Assembly (NCBI RefSeq): GCF_900113025.1
Contig: NZ_FONT01000005.1
Coordinates: 62,001-126,000 of the forward strand
Source: Alteribacillus iranensis
GTDB lineage: Bacteria; Bacillota; Bacilli; Bacillales; Marinococcaceae
Direction: 5' to 3'
Length of the DNA stretch: 64,000 nucleotides
Below are positions 52,863 to 62,304 of the stretch, in pieces; the stretch's first letter is position 1; the number at the start of each line of letters is the position of its first letter. Made by a program: the position numbers and the translations under genes. Under the pieces are notes generated by a model. That model was not told the origin of the DNA and made no database searches. It saw nothing but the letters and a program-made list of their open reading frames with translations.

Positions 52863-55800
52863 GTGAAAAAGAAGACACCTCCGTTTTTGCAAAAATTAAA
52901 GTTCTTAGGAAAAACAGACACAGAAACGGAACATAGCGAAATGTCTCCAAAACCACGAACTACCGAAAAGTACTATCGTGAAAGGTGGCAGCATGATAAA
53001 GTAGTTCGCTCTACTCACGGTGTCAACTGTACAGGATCATGCAGCTGGAATATCCATGTAAAAGACGGGATCATAACTTGGGAAACCCAGCAGACGGACT
53101 ATCCGAGTACAGGACCGGGAATGCCTGAATACGAACCTCGCAGCTGTCCCAGGGGGGCCAGTTTCTCCTGGTATACATACAGTCCACAACGTGTTCGTTA
53201 CCCTTATATCCGCAGTGCCTTACTTCAAGTATGGCGCAGCGCTCTCTCCGCAGAAAAAGATCCAGTGAAAGCCTGGGAATCTATTATTTCTGATCCTGAA
53301 CAAACAAACCGCTATAAAAAAGCACGCGGAAAAGGAGGATTTGTCCGCGCTGATTGGAAAGAAATTGAAACTCTTATCTCTGCTCAACTCATTCATACAA
53401 TCCAAGAGTATGGACCGGACCGTATTTTTGGTTTTTCCCCTATTCCAGCGATGTCGATGGTGAGTTACGCTGGTGGCGCGCGTTTTCTTAATTTGATTGG
53501 CGGTGCCCTTTTAAGCTTTTATGACTGGTATGCGGATCTGCCTCCTGCCTCGCCGCAAGTGTGGGGAGAACAAACGGACGTACCCGAAAGCTCTGACTGG
53601 TACAATTCGAGTTACTTAATGATTTGGGGGTCCAATCTGCCACAAACCAGAACCCCTGACTCCCATTTCATGGTAGAAGCACGTTACAAAGGTACAAAAG
53701 TTGTCGCTGTTAGTCCGGATTATGCTGAATTCGTAAAGTTCGCAGATGACTGGCTGCCGGTACAAGCAGGTATGGATGGCGCCATCGCTATGGCCATGAC
53801 CCATGTCATTCTTCAAGAATTTTATCTCGAGCAACATGTTCCTTACTTCGATCAATACGCCAAACAATATACAGATTTACCATACCTTATTACCTTGAAA
53901 GAAACGAAACATGGCTGGAAAGCAGATCGTTTTCTGCGTGCGAGTGACTTGGGAATGGATACCGGTAAAGGTGAATGGAAAACCGTTGTTTATGATAAAG
54001 ATGCATCGTCCTTTGCTGTTCCAAATGGGTCAATCGGCCACCGGTGGGATGGTGAGAAAAATTGGAATCTTCAACAGAGTGACGTTATCAATAACCTAGA
54101 ACATATTTCTCCTGTTCTTACTCTTGCAGGCCACGAAGACAGTGTAGAAGAAATTTGCATGGCTTCTTTTGAACAGGATGACAATCGTGTATATAAAAAT
54201 ACGGTGCCTGTTAAAAAAATATCATCTGAAAGCGGTTCAACTCTTGTTACAACCGTTTTCGATTTAATGTGTGCTCAAAGTGGAATCGAACGTGACTTCA
54301 CTGGGAAAAAAGTGCCGTCACGTCGTTACGAGGAAGACCGGCCATACACTCCAGCCTGGCAGGAGAAATATACGGGCGTCGGACAAGGTCTTGTTGCACA
54401 AATTGCTCGTGAATTTGCTCAAAATGCAATTGACAGCAAAGGACGCTCTATGATTGTCATGGGGTCTGGGATCAACCACTGGTACCATTCAGACACGATT
54501 TACCGTGCCATTTTAAACCTCGTATTGCTTACAGGTTCCCAAGGCGTAAACGGCGGAGGATGGGCACATTATGTCGGACAAGAAAAAGTAAGACCGTATG
54601 AAGGTTGGCAGAACGTAGCTATGGCTCGCGATTGGGGAGGCCCAGCCCGTCTCCAAAACGGTACATCTTTTTTCTATTTTGCAACCGAACAATGGAAATA
54701 CGAAGAGCAAAAAACGAGAGATTTAGCATCTCCTCTCGAAGACACATATAAGTATCAAAATCTTGCTGATTACAATGTTCTTGCCGCACGGCTTGGCTGG
54801 CTTCCTTCCTACCCGCAATTTAATAAAAATCCAATCACACTGCATGACAGCAAGAACACGCCAAATGAGACCACAGCTAACATATCAGAGGCTGTCTCGA
54901 ACAACGAAATGGATTTTGCGATTGAATCACCAAACGATCCGGTCAATTTTCCTAAAACAATGTTCGTTTGGAGAGCGAACCTTATTGGTAGCTCTGCGAA
55001 AGGTCATGAATATTTCTTAAAACACCTATTAGGTACTCATGGACACACATTCAGCAGTGAAGAAGAAGATTTAGAAACAACAGAAATCAATTTAGATATT
55101 CCGTCAGCTACTGGAAAATTAGACCTTTTAGTAAACCTTGACTTTAGAATGTCAGGTACAGGTTTATACTCGGATATTGTATTACCGGCCGCCACGTGGT
55201 ACGAGAAGTACGATTTAAGCTCCACCGATATGCACCCTTTCGTTCATCCGTTTAACGAAGCTATTACACCACCTTGGGAGAGCAGATCGGATTGGGATAT
55301 CTTTAAACACCTCGCGAAGAAGTTCTCAGAAATGGCGAAAGGACACTTTCCTGAAAAAGTGTATGATGCTGTTGCAAGTCCATTGATGCATGATTCGCCA
55401 GACGAAATTGCTCAAACGTTTGGACACATTCCTGACTGGAAAGAACGTAACGAGAAACCTGTTCCAGGAGTTAACTTTCCGAAAATTAACATCATAGAGA
55501 GGGAATTCACAAAGGTTTATGACAAATTTATTACCCTAGGTCCGAAAGTTAAGGATGCCATCGGAGGAAAAGGCATCACGTGGGAAGCAAAAGAAGAATA
55601 CGAAAAATTATTGAACATGCTAGGACCATCCAGGAAGTCGACCCACTATTCCGAATACCCTGCATTATACAATGATAAAGATGCAGCAGAAGCCATTCTG
55701 GCCCTGTCTAGTACAACAAATGGTTCACTTGCCAAAAAAGCTTGGAAACAAATGGAGGATAAAACAGGGCAGAAGTTGAGTGATTTAGCCGAGGAGCGCA

Positions 55801-56546
55801 CGGAAGAACACATCACTTTTGATGACATAACAGCCCAACCACGCCATGTCATATCATCACCTGTATTCAGCGGTTCAACAACAAAAAACCGCAGGTATTC
55901 TCCATTTAGCACAAATGTGGAACGCCTAGTGCCATGGCGGACTTTAACAGGAAGGCAGCATTTTTATTTAGATCATGAAACAATGCTGGAATTTGGCGAG
56001 GAATTACCAATTTTTAAGCCGCCACTTAAAAAAGCTTCCTTCTACACAGAAGACAATCGGCCGGAAACAGACAGAAAAGAGATCACGCTTCGCTATTTAA
56101 CACCACACTACAAATGGTCTTACCATAGCACCTATTATGACACGCTCCCTATGCTCACTCTATTTCGCGGTGGCCCTCATGTGTGGATGAACAATCTGGA
56201 TGCAGAAGAAGCGGGAATCCATGACAATGACTGGCTGGAAATGTACAACCGGAATGGAGTAGTCGTTGCAAGGGCCGTTACAAGTCACCGTCTGCCACGT
56301 GGTGTAGCATTTATGTATCACGTTCAGGACCGATTGATTAACGTTCCTGGCTCCCGAATCACGAAAGATCGTGGTGGAACATTTAACAGTCCAACGAGGA
56401 TTCATATTAAACCAACTCAAATGATCGGCGGTTACGCTCAACTGAGCTATGGGTTCAATTATTATGGACCAACGGGTAACCAGCGTGATGAACAAGTACA
56501 GATCAGACGAATGGATCGAAGTGAGGTGGATTGGCTTGAGGATTAA
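52863..56546 (+). CDS. narG: Respiratory nitrate reductase alpha subunit
   Basis: Catalytic molybdenum subunit, 1227 aa, reducing nitrate to nitrite on the cytoplasmic side. The FS0 cluster ligands are His52, Cys56, Cys60 and Cys94 (HGVNCTGSC, RSCPRG), and the molybdenum Asp is at residue 221 in SFYDWYADLPPASP. Full family length. Start GTG 52863 with AAGGAAGGAG eight bases upstream; the frame is open from ATG 52836 but that start has no site. First gene of narGHJI; the narH start overlaps its end. Confidence 0.95.
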   Translation: MKKKTPPFLQKLKFLGKTDTETEHSEMSPKPRTTEKYYRERWQHDKVVRSTHGVNCTGSCSWNIHVKDGIITWETQQTDYPSTGPGMPEYEPRSCPRGASFSWYTYSPQRVRYPYIRSALLQVWRSALSAEKDPVKAWESIISDPEQTNRYKKARGKGGFVRADWKEIETLISAQLIHTIQEYGPDRIFGFSPIPAMSMVSYAGGARFLNLIGGALLSFYDWYADLPPASPQVWGEQTDVPESSDWYNSSYLMIWGSNLPQTRTPDSHFMVEARYKGTKVVAVSPDYAEFVKFADDWLPVQAGMDGAIAMAMTHVILQEFYLEQHVPYFDQYAKQYTDLPYLITLKETKHGWKADRFLRASDLGMDTGKGEWKTVVYDKDASSFAVPNGSIGHRWDGEKNWNLQQSDVINNLEHISPVLTLAGHEDSVEEICMASFEQDDNRVYKNTVPVKKISSESGSTLVTTVFDLMCAQSGIERDFTGKKVPSRRYEEDRPYTPAWQEKYTGVGQGLVAQIAREFAQNAIDSKGRSMIVMGSGINHWYHSDTIYRAILNLVLLTGSQGVNGGGWAHYVGQEKVRPYEGWQNVAMARDWGGPARLQNGTSFFYFATEQWKYEEQKTRDLASPLEDTYKYQNLADYNVLAARLGWLPSYPQFNKNPITLHDSKNTPNETTANISEAVSNNEMDFAIESPNDPVNFPKTMFVWRANLIGSSAKGHEYFLKHLLGTHGHTFSSEEEDLETTEINLDIPSATGKLDLLVNLDFRMSGTGLYSDIVLPAATWYEKYDLSSTDMHPFVHPFNEAITPPWESRSDWDIFKHLAKKFSEMAKGHFPEKVYDAVASPLMHDSPDEIAQTFGHIPDWKERNEKPVPGVNFPKINIIEREFTKVYDKFITLGPKVKDAIGGKGITWEAKEEYEKLLNMLGPSRKSTHYSEYPALYNDKDAAEAILALSSTTNGSLAKKAWKQMEDKTGQKLSDLAEERTEEHITFDDITAQPRHVISSPVFSGSTTKNRRYSPFSTNVERLVPWRTLTGRQHFYLDHETMLEFGEELPIFKPPLKKASFYTEDNRPETDRKEITLRYLTPHYKWSYHSTYYDTLPMLTLFRGGPHVWMNNLDAEEAGIHDNDWLEMYNRNGVVVARAVTSHRLPRGVAFMYHVQDRLINVPGSRITKDRGGTFNSPTRIHIKPTQMIGGYAQLSYGFNYYGPTGNQRDEQVQIRRMDRSEVDWLED

Positions 56547-58083
56547 AGCACAATTTGGAATGGTTATGAATTTAGATAAGTGTATAGGTTGTCATACTTG
56601 TAGTGTTACATGTAACAACACATGGACCAACCGTAGAGGCGCTGAATATATGTGGTGGAACAATGTTGAGACAAAACCAGGCATCGGGTACCCAAAAGAA
56701 TGGGAAAATCAAGAGAAAAACAAAGGCGGCTGGGAAATGAGAAAGGGGGAACTATCCCTCAAAGCAGGCGGCAAAGCAAATAAGTTATTAAATATTTTCT
56801 ATAACCCAGACCTCCTAGACATCGACGATTATTACGAACCCTGGACGTACGACTACGACCATTTGATTCACAGTCCTGAAAAAAACCATCAGCCTGTAGC
56901 TCGACCTCAGTCACAGCTTACTGGAGAATACATGGAAATTTTGTGGGGACCTAACTGGGAAGATGACTTAGCAGGTGTCCATGAAACGGGGAAAAGAGAC
57001 CCTAACATGCGCGGTATTGAAGATGATGTAAAGTTTGAATTTGAACAAGCTTTCATGATGTATCTTCCGCGGATCTGCGAACATTGCGTGAACCCTTCCT
57101 GCGTCGCCTCCTGTCCTTCTGGAGCTATGTATAAGCGAGAGGAAGATGGTATTGTCCTCGTTGATCAGGATGCTTGCCGAAGCTGGCGCTATTGTATGAC
57201 TGGCTGCCCATATAAAAAAGTTTATTTTAACTGGCATACACAAAAAGCAGAAAAGTGTACGTTCTGTTTCCCTCGAATCGAAAATGGAGATCCAACAATT
57301 TGTTCCGACACGTGTGTAGGACGTATCCGCTATATCGGTATCGTATTGTATGATGCAGACCGGGTGAAAGAAGCAGCTTCCGTACCAAATGATCAAGATC
57401 TTTATGAAGCTCAATTGGACTTAATTTTGGACCCGAATGATCCTGACGTTATTGAGCAAGCAAAAAAAGATGGTATTCCGGAGGATTGGATTGAAGCAGC
57501 ACAGGAATCTCCTGTCTATAAACTCGCTTGCGAGCAAAAAATAGCCCTTCCTCTCCATCCAGAATATCGTACTATGCCTATGGTTTGGTATATTCCTCCG
57601 CTAAGTCCAATTGTAGACGCATTTAATGGTCATTTTAACTCTTTGTCACCTGAAGTGGTATTCCCAGCTATTGATCAATTCCGAATCCCTATTGAATATC
57701 TCGCTAACTTGTTAACCGCTGGTGACACAGAAGTCGTTTCTACGGTTCTGAAGAAGCTGGTAGCCATGCGTACGTATATGAGAAGTATTGATCTCGGACA
57801 AGAACCCGATACACGTCTTATCGACGAAATGGGAGTCACAGAGGAAATGGCAAGAGATATGTATGAACTGCAAGCTATCGCTAAGTATGGTGATCGTTAC
57901 GTCATACCGAAAGCTCATCGGGAAGAAGCTGAAAATATGTTTGCTCACCAAGGACAAGCAGGCTTTGACTTTATGGAAGGATGCTCCTCATGTGCCGCAA
58001 GTGGCGACTGGAAAGACCCTTATGAATTTAGTGATGCTTACTGGGGAGATCTAGCAGGAGGTAGTACAGATGGACGTCAATAG
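56536..58083 (+). CDS. narH: Respiratory nitrate reductase beta subunit
   Basis: 515-aa iron-sulfur electron-transfer subunit with four clusters: CIGCHTCSVTC near residue 16, CEHC-type ligands in CEHCVNPSCVASCPSG, and CRSWRYCMTGCP, where Trp marks the [3Fe-4S] site, then CTFCFPR. Start is TTG 56536 (GTGAGGTGG six bases upstream), overlapping the narG stop by 11 bp; the frame above it is narG shadow. It passes electrons from NarI hemes to NarG. Confidence 0.94.
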   Translation: MRIKAQFGMVMNLDKCIGCHTCSVTCNNTWTNRRGAEYMWWNNVETKPGIGYPKEWENQEKNKGGWEMRKGELSLKAGGKANKLLNIFYNPDLLDIDDYYEPWTYDYDHLIHSPEKNHQPVARPQSQLTGEYMEILWGPNWEDDLAGVHETGKRDPNMRGIEDDVKFEFEQAFMMYLPRICEHCVNPSCVASCPSGAMYKREEDGIVLVDQDACRSWRYCMTGCPYKKVYFNWHTQKAEKCTFCFPRIENGDPTICSDTCVGRIRYIGIVLYDADRVKEAASVPNDQDLYEAQLDLILDPNDPDVIEQAKKDGIPEDWIEAAQESPVYKLACEQKIALPLHPEYRTMPMVWYIPPLSPIVDAFNGHFNSLSPEVVFPAIDQFRIPIEYLANLLTAGDTEVVSTVLKKLVAMRTYMRSIDLGQEPDTRLIDEMGVTEEMARDMYELQAIAKYGDRYVIPKAHREEAENMFAHQGQAGFDFMEGCSSCAASGDWKDPYEFSDAYWGDLAGGSTDGRQ

Positions 58084-58615
58084 ACAGATTTGGAAATTGT
58101 CTTCCTTATTTCTAGCCTATCCAGACAAAGAGTGGTATCAACAGGAGGAAGTCGGGCAATTCATCGCCGAATTGCCTGACGGTTCCCCGAAAACAAACCT
58201 GCAATTGTTTTGGGATTACGTATTATCTACCACATGGTTAGAATACGGAGAAAACTATGTGAAACAGTTTGATTTTAGCAAAGACTGTTCTCTATATTTG
58301 ACATATGATGTTTTTGGAGAACAGCGTGAACGCGGACTTGGCTTTGTAAAATTAAAATTAGAATTTGCGAAAGCCGGATTTTATATTTCTAATGATGAGC
58401 TGCCTGATTACCTTCCTCTTGTGCTTGAATTTTTCACGGAAGCGGAGGATGAGTTTGTACACAAATTATATTACATCCACAAAAAACCAATGGATACACT
58501 ATACGACAAGCTACGGGATCAGCAATCCCCCTATGCTTATGTAGTAGCAGCACTTCTAGAGACCCTTGATCAGTTCGTGGCTGTTCGAGAAAAAATGGAA
58601 GAAAAAACTGTATAA
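58070..58615 (+). CDS. narJ: Nitrate reductase molybdenum cofactor assembly chaperone
   Basis: 181-aa all-helical TorD/NarJ-type chaperone that holds apo-NarGH until cofactor insertion. LSSLFLAYPDKEWY at the N terminus and LPLVLEFFT near 120 are family-typical. It starts 14 bp inside narH with AGGAGG upstream and is followed by narI. Confidence 0.88.
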   Translation: MDVNRQIWKLSSLFLAYPDKEWYQQEEVGQFIAELPDGSPKTNLQLFWDYVLSTTWLEYGENYVKQFDFSKDCSLYLTYDVFGEQRERGLGFVKLKLEFAKAGFYISNDELPDYLPLVLEFFTEAEDEFVHKLYYIHKKPMDTLYDKLRDQQSPYAYVVAALLETLDQFVAVREKMEEKTV

Positions 58616-58628
58616 GGGAGGAATTGTT

Positions 58629-59342
58629 TTGGGCCCAATTGATTTCTTTTTGTGGGTAGCCTATCCTTATATCACTTTAACCATCTTCATTGTTGGACAT
58701 ATTTGGCGGTATAACCACGATCAGTTCGGGTGGTCAGCCCAATCTAGTCAATTTCTCCGCTCTGATCGACTATTAAAATGGGGAAGCCTACTATTTCATA
58801 TAGGAGTTATTTTTGTCTTCTTTGGCCATATAGGTGGCATCGTTATCCCCCATACTTTTTACCCAATGATAGGTATCTCAGAAGAAATGTATCATTTTGG
58901 AGCAGTTTGGTTTGGTTCACTCGCTGGAGCGGCCATGGTAATCGGCGGGGCGCTCTTGACTATACGTAGATTGAGCGATAAACGTGTAAAGAGTCAAGGC
59001 TCTCGAGCAGACTTATATGTTCTTCTCCTTATTGGGATCGTTACGGTCGTTGGATTTACGAATACGGCTTGGTATACGGCGACAGGGGGAGATTTCGATT
59101 ATCGCTATACGATAGGTCCTTGGTTTCGTGGCATTTTAAGCTTCCGTCCGATGCCGGAAATGCTTGCATTCGCTCCTTGGGGTTTCCAAGCCCATGTTAT
59201 TGCTGCCTTCACTTTGTTTGCGGTTTGGCCTTTCACCCGGCTCGTCCATGTCTGGAGCCTTCCTCTGGAATATATAAAAAGAAAATATATTATTTACAGA
59301 CGTGCCAATCCGAATAAATCGAAAAAAGCAAAAGCTCAGTAA
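58629..59342 (+). CDS. narI: Respiratory nitrate reductase gamma subunit (cytochrome b)
   Basis: 237-aa membrane quinol oxidase with five helices and two b hemes. The heme His candidates are in FIVGHIWRYNHD, LLFHIGVIFVFFGHIGG, and near the C terminus FQAHVIAAFTLF and LVHVWSLP. TTG 58629 after AAGGGAGGA fits the family N terminus; the longer frame from 58566 is narJ overlap. It ends the catalytic operon, with a hemerythrin-like gene 14 bp further. Confidence 0.92.
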   Translation: MGPIDFFLWVAYPYITLTIFIVGHIWRYNHDQFGWSAQSSQFLRSDRLLKWGSLLFHIGVIFVFFGHIGGIVIPHTFYPMIGISEEMYHFGAVWFGSLAGAAMVIGGALLTIRRLSDKRVKSQGSRADLYVLLLIGIVTVVGFTNTAWYTATGGDFDYRYTIGPWFRGILSFRPMPEMLAFAPWGFQAHVIAAFTLFAVWPFTRLVHVWSLPLEYIKRKYIIYRRANPNKSKKAKAQ

Positions 59343-59356
59343 AAGGAATGATTCAT

Positions 59357-59770
59357 ATGTCTGGACCAGCATTACGTGTTTATGACTCTCATCGGTCTAT
59401 TCACGAAGCGGCTTTCGGCCAAGTCAAAGAAATGACAGCTATTATTAAACAACTTTATAATGAAAATCGATGGGAAGAGGCGAAACAAGCAGAAGAAATT
59501 TTAATTGAGCATTGGTATGATCATATTATTGCACATGCTGATTCTGAAGAAACCGGTCTCTATCAGGACATAAAACAAAGACAACCCGAAATGGTTGAAA
59601 CAATCGCAAAACTCACTCGTGACCATGATTTGCTGAGGAAAGTACTGGAAGAAGCAAAGCATTTATTAGAAGACAATAGTGAACAAGAAGAGCGAATACA
59701 ATTGTACGACAGTTTGCTTGTGATTAATTGGCAGCATAGCAGAGACGAAGAAAAATATTTACTCCTCTAG
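59357..59770 (+). CDS. Hemerythrin-like HHE-domain protein
   Basis: 137 aa from ATG 59357 (AAAGGA nine bases upstream). Four-helix pattern with His/Glu pairs typical of HHE cation-binding proteins: YDSHRSIHEAAF, IEHWYDHIIAHADSEE, RDHDLLRK and NWQHSRDEEKY. Such proteins bind a diiron centre and handle oxygen, nitric oxide or iron-sulfur repair (compare YtfE/ScdA, which have an extra N-terminal domain). Co-transcription with narGHJI suggests protection of the enzyme against nitric oxide or oxygen. Confidence 0.75.
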   Translation: MSGPALRVYDSHRSIHEAAFGQVKEMTAIIKQLYNENRWEEAKQAEEILIEHWYDHIIAHADSEETGLYQDIKQRQPEMVETIAKLTRDHDLLRKVLEEAKHLLEDNSEQEERIQLYDSLLVINWQHSRDEEKYLLL

Positions 59771-59788
59771 TAGATATTCCATAATTAT

Positions 59789-59820
59789 AGCCGCGGAAGG
59801 TGATGGCTCCGCGGCTTTTT
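59789..59820 (+). terminator. Terminator of nar operon
   Basis: AGCCGCGGA / TCCGCGGCT hairpin with a 10-nt loop and TTTTTCC. Confidence 0.88.
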
Positions 59821-59856
59821 CCTTTTTATTTATCTTTTTTTAAGTTAATTATATCC

Positions 59857-61356
59857 TTACGTCTTTTCGGTCAGTTCCGTAAACATAGCTACATATCCTG
59901 TGTTCGGTTCATGTTTATTTTTTATCGGGGTAATCGTTAGCCATTCACGATAAAGGTCCCCACTTTTCTTGCGGTTCACAATTTCTCCTTTCCAATACCC
60001 TTCTTCTTCTATTTCTTGCCACATCCGTTTGTAAAATTCTTCATCGTGCTTTCCTGATTTGAGAATGTTAGGAGTGGTTCCAATCGCTTCTTTTTCGCTG
60101 TACCCTGTCGTATCTACAAAGGCTGGATTCACGTATTGTATTCTTCCATCTTGGTCCGTAATCATAATCCCTTCAATCGTATGCTGCATGGCGGTATGAC
60201 TCATTTCCAGCTTTCCCGTGAAATACATCCATACAACAATAATGAGAGCAGCTAAAGCAAATTGAGACAGAGCCATAAACCCGATCGCATAATGACCTGT
60301 TAAACCGAACACGATACTTAGGACGATAGGCGGGAAAAATCCACCCAATCCACCAATTGCAGAAACAATACCATTCACAATCCCAGCTTGCCTGGAAAAG
60401 TACAAGGGTACTAATTTAAATACCACACCATTTCCTACCCCTGCACAAACAGCTACACTTAAGACACCTACCGTATATAGCTCTAACGTTGGCGAAAAGG
60501 ATAGAATAATACCTGAAACCGTAATACCTGCAAACACAATAATTAAGATAATAAACGAATTAAACTTATCACCAAGCCATCCTCCCACTGGCCTTAGGAA
60601 AGTGGCTATCGCAATAAACCCTGCGGTGCGCAATCCGGCATCTGTAGAAGTTAATCCAAAAGAGGAAACGAGAAAATTCGGCAGGTACACGGTAAACGCC
60701 ACGAACGAGCCAAAGGTAATAAAATAGAACAAGCTCAAAAACCACATTCGTTCGTTTCCTATCACAGATGCAATCTGCGGTCCAAGTTTCACTCGTGTTT
60801 TCTGTTCTTTCCGGTCTCCTAGAAAAACATTCAATAAAATAAAAAAGATTAACAAAAGGAGAAACAAACGGATCGTATTGTTCCACCCTATTTGTGTCGC
60901 AATGACCGGTGAGGCAAATGTAGTGACAGCGGTCCCAATGTTACCAACACCGTATATCCCATTCACAAAACCGTGACGTTTTTTATCATAGTATTTCGGA
61001 AGAGACGTAACTCCAATTGAAAACACCGCTCCTCCAATCCCTAAAAAAAGCCCTCCAATGACTAAATCAGCAAAAGAATCAGCTGTACTTAAGTAAAATA
61101 CTGGAAACAACAAGACAATAAAACTCACAATAAAAACAATTCTCGCACCATACCTATTCGTCCAAAATCCAATTGGAACTCTCATCAGAGAACCTAGTAT
61201 AACTGGTATAGCAGTGACAAGTGAGGCTTCTGTAGCCGAAAGAGAAATATCTTCTGTAATAAACGGCATAAGTGATGAAATCATTACCCAAACCATAAAC
61301 CCGGCGAGTAAGCTGGATGTCTGCAAACTTAATTGAACGCCTGGTCTGTTAGTCAT
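59857..61356 (-). CDS. narK: NarK-type nitrate/nitrite transporter fused to a C-terminal PAS domain
   Basis: 499 aa. Residues 10-382 form a 12-helix MFS transporter with the nitrate-porter signatures GVGNIGTAVTTFASP (136-150) and AIGGLGGFFPP (333-343), and the candidate nitrate-binding Arg59 and Arg255. Residues ~388-499 form a PAS domain (GIMITDQDGRIQYVNPAF, TTGYSEKEAIG, then the YWKGEIVNRKKSG strand and a PAC-like end). NarK proteins normally stop after helix 12 (about 390-400 aa). No kinase or cyclase output follows. The gene converges on narGHJI. The PAS domain may sense redox, heme or nitrate and gate transport. Confidence 0.9.
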   Translation of the reverse strand: MTNRPGVQLSLQTSSLLAGFMVWVMISSLMPFITEDISLSATEASLVTAIPVILGSLMRVPIGFWTNRYGARIVFIVSFIVLLFPVFYLSTADSFADLVIGGLFLGIGGAVFSIGVTSLPKYYDKKRHGFVNGIYGVGNIGTAVTTFASPVIATQIGWNNTIRLFLLLLIFFILLNVFLGDRKEQKTRVKLGPQIASVIGNERMWFLSLFYFITFGSFVAFTVYLPNFLVSSFGLTSTDAGLRTAGFIAIATFLRPVGGWLGDKFNSFIILIIVFAGITVSGIILSFSPTLELYTVGVLSVAVCAGVGNGVVFKLVPLYFSRQAGIVNGIVSAIGGLGGFFPPIVLSIVFGLTGHYAIGFMALSQFALAALIIVVWMYFTGKLEMSHTAMQHTIEGIMITDQDGRIQYVNPAFVDTTGYSEKEAIGTTPNILKSGKHDEEFYKRMWQEIEEEGYWKGEIVNRKKSGDLYREWLTITPIKNKHEPNTGYVAMFTELTEKT

Positions 61357-61677
61357 AACGAACCCCCATTCTACGAAATTTCAAGCATATTTTGGTTGTT
61401 TATCGTAGTCGTTACGAGTCGTCAAAAAATGAATGTTCTAGTAGAAAGAAGTTTTTCTTATGTTTACGAGAACAGTAAGATTTTTAACGTCATTCGAGGA
61501 TTTTCCGGCACGGCGAACGGTACCTGCAAGAGAATTTTTACATTGCATTCCTCCATTCATTACTCTCCATTTTTAAAACAACATTCTCTAAGTAATTTTC
61601 TTTTTTTATAGTGTCCTTCTTTCCTTTAATCATGTTTTGCATTCTTATTTACAAGAGAAGCGCAAGGCGCCCACTTG

Positions 61678-61934
61678 TACAGGATGTGCTGGCTTCTGCG
61701 TGCTCACGCAGGATGCGTTGACTCTTGCGTTAGCTAGTACACGATGTACTGACTTCTGAGTTGGCTTACGCAGGACGCGTTGACTTTTGCGTTACGAACA
61801 GGATGTTCGTGAATTTAGCAAAAGATCCACATCAGATGTTTGCGTTCTTAGCAGAAGATCAGCTGTTGATGTTCGTGAATTTAGCAAAAGATCCGCATTC
61901 GACGTTGGTGTACTTAGCAGAAGAACCCCCTACG
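61678..61934. repeat. Tandem repeat block: ~30-bp and 33-bp units
   Basis: Five degenerate ~29-31-bp units begin at 61678, 61707, 61738, 61769 and 61798 (core CAGGATGCGTTGACTTTTGCG). Four 33-bp units follow at exact period (61802, 61835, 61868, 61901; core GATGTTCGTGAATTTAGCA). The 33-bp units are open in frame: one frame gives DVREFSKRS-type 11-aa repeats, another MFVNLAKDP repeats. Neither has a proper start signal, so I treat it as a non-coding or former coding repeat. The rest of the 61357-62078 spacer shows no gene. Confidence 0.8.
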
Positions 61935-62078
61935 GGCGAACAAGCGCTTAGAGGTGAGCCGTCTTCACTTTGAATGGAATAGCAACAATTCAGAATATCA
62001 TAAACCAACTTTATAGTAGTGATTTCGACTCCTCTATACCCACGCCCCCTTCTTTTCAAACGTTAAAATTTTCCATAA

Positions 62079-62092
62079 TTGATATACGTCAA
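62079..62092. promoter_or_regulatory. FNR-type box
   Basis: TTGATATACGTCAA, one mismatch from TTGAT-N4-ATCAA, about 50 bp upstream of the 53-aa gene. Confidence 0.6.
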
Positions 62093-62142
62093 AGTAACAC
62101 AAGGTTTTCTCGCTCATAATGGAATTGAAAGGAGGGAGTTAC

Positions 62143-62304
62143 ATGGATCATACCGTAAATGTCCCATGTACTTGTTATGAGGAAATTGAACGCATGGTCA
62201 ATGAAGGAGGAAGAAGTCACGAATACATGCTACCGGATGTGAAGAACTTGAAACTGAATAGATCAACTATTAAAGGAGTGGATAATCATGTTGGTAATGA
62301 TTAG
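62143..62304 (+). CDS. Small protein, 53 aa
   Basis: Begins at ATG 62143 behind GAAAGGAGGGAG, one of the strongest ribosome binding sites in the window. A CTC motif lies in VPCTCYEEIERMVNEGG, the rest is polar. Not recognised. Overlaps the next gene by 17 bp, so the two are translationally coupled. The FNR-type box upstream suggests anaerobic expression. Confidence 0.6.
   Translation: MDHTVNVPCTCYEEIERMVNEGGRSHEYMLPDVKNLKLNRSTIKGVDNHVGND

Noticed and set aside
61761-61973. 70-codon frame through the tandem repeats, containing MFVNLAKDP units
   Set aside because: No ribosome binding site, and the repeat is open in two frames, which is explained by the 33-bp period rather than by a protein.
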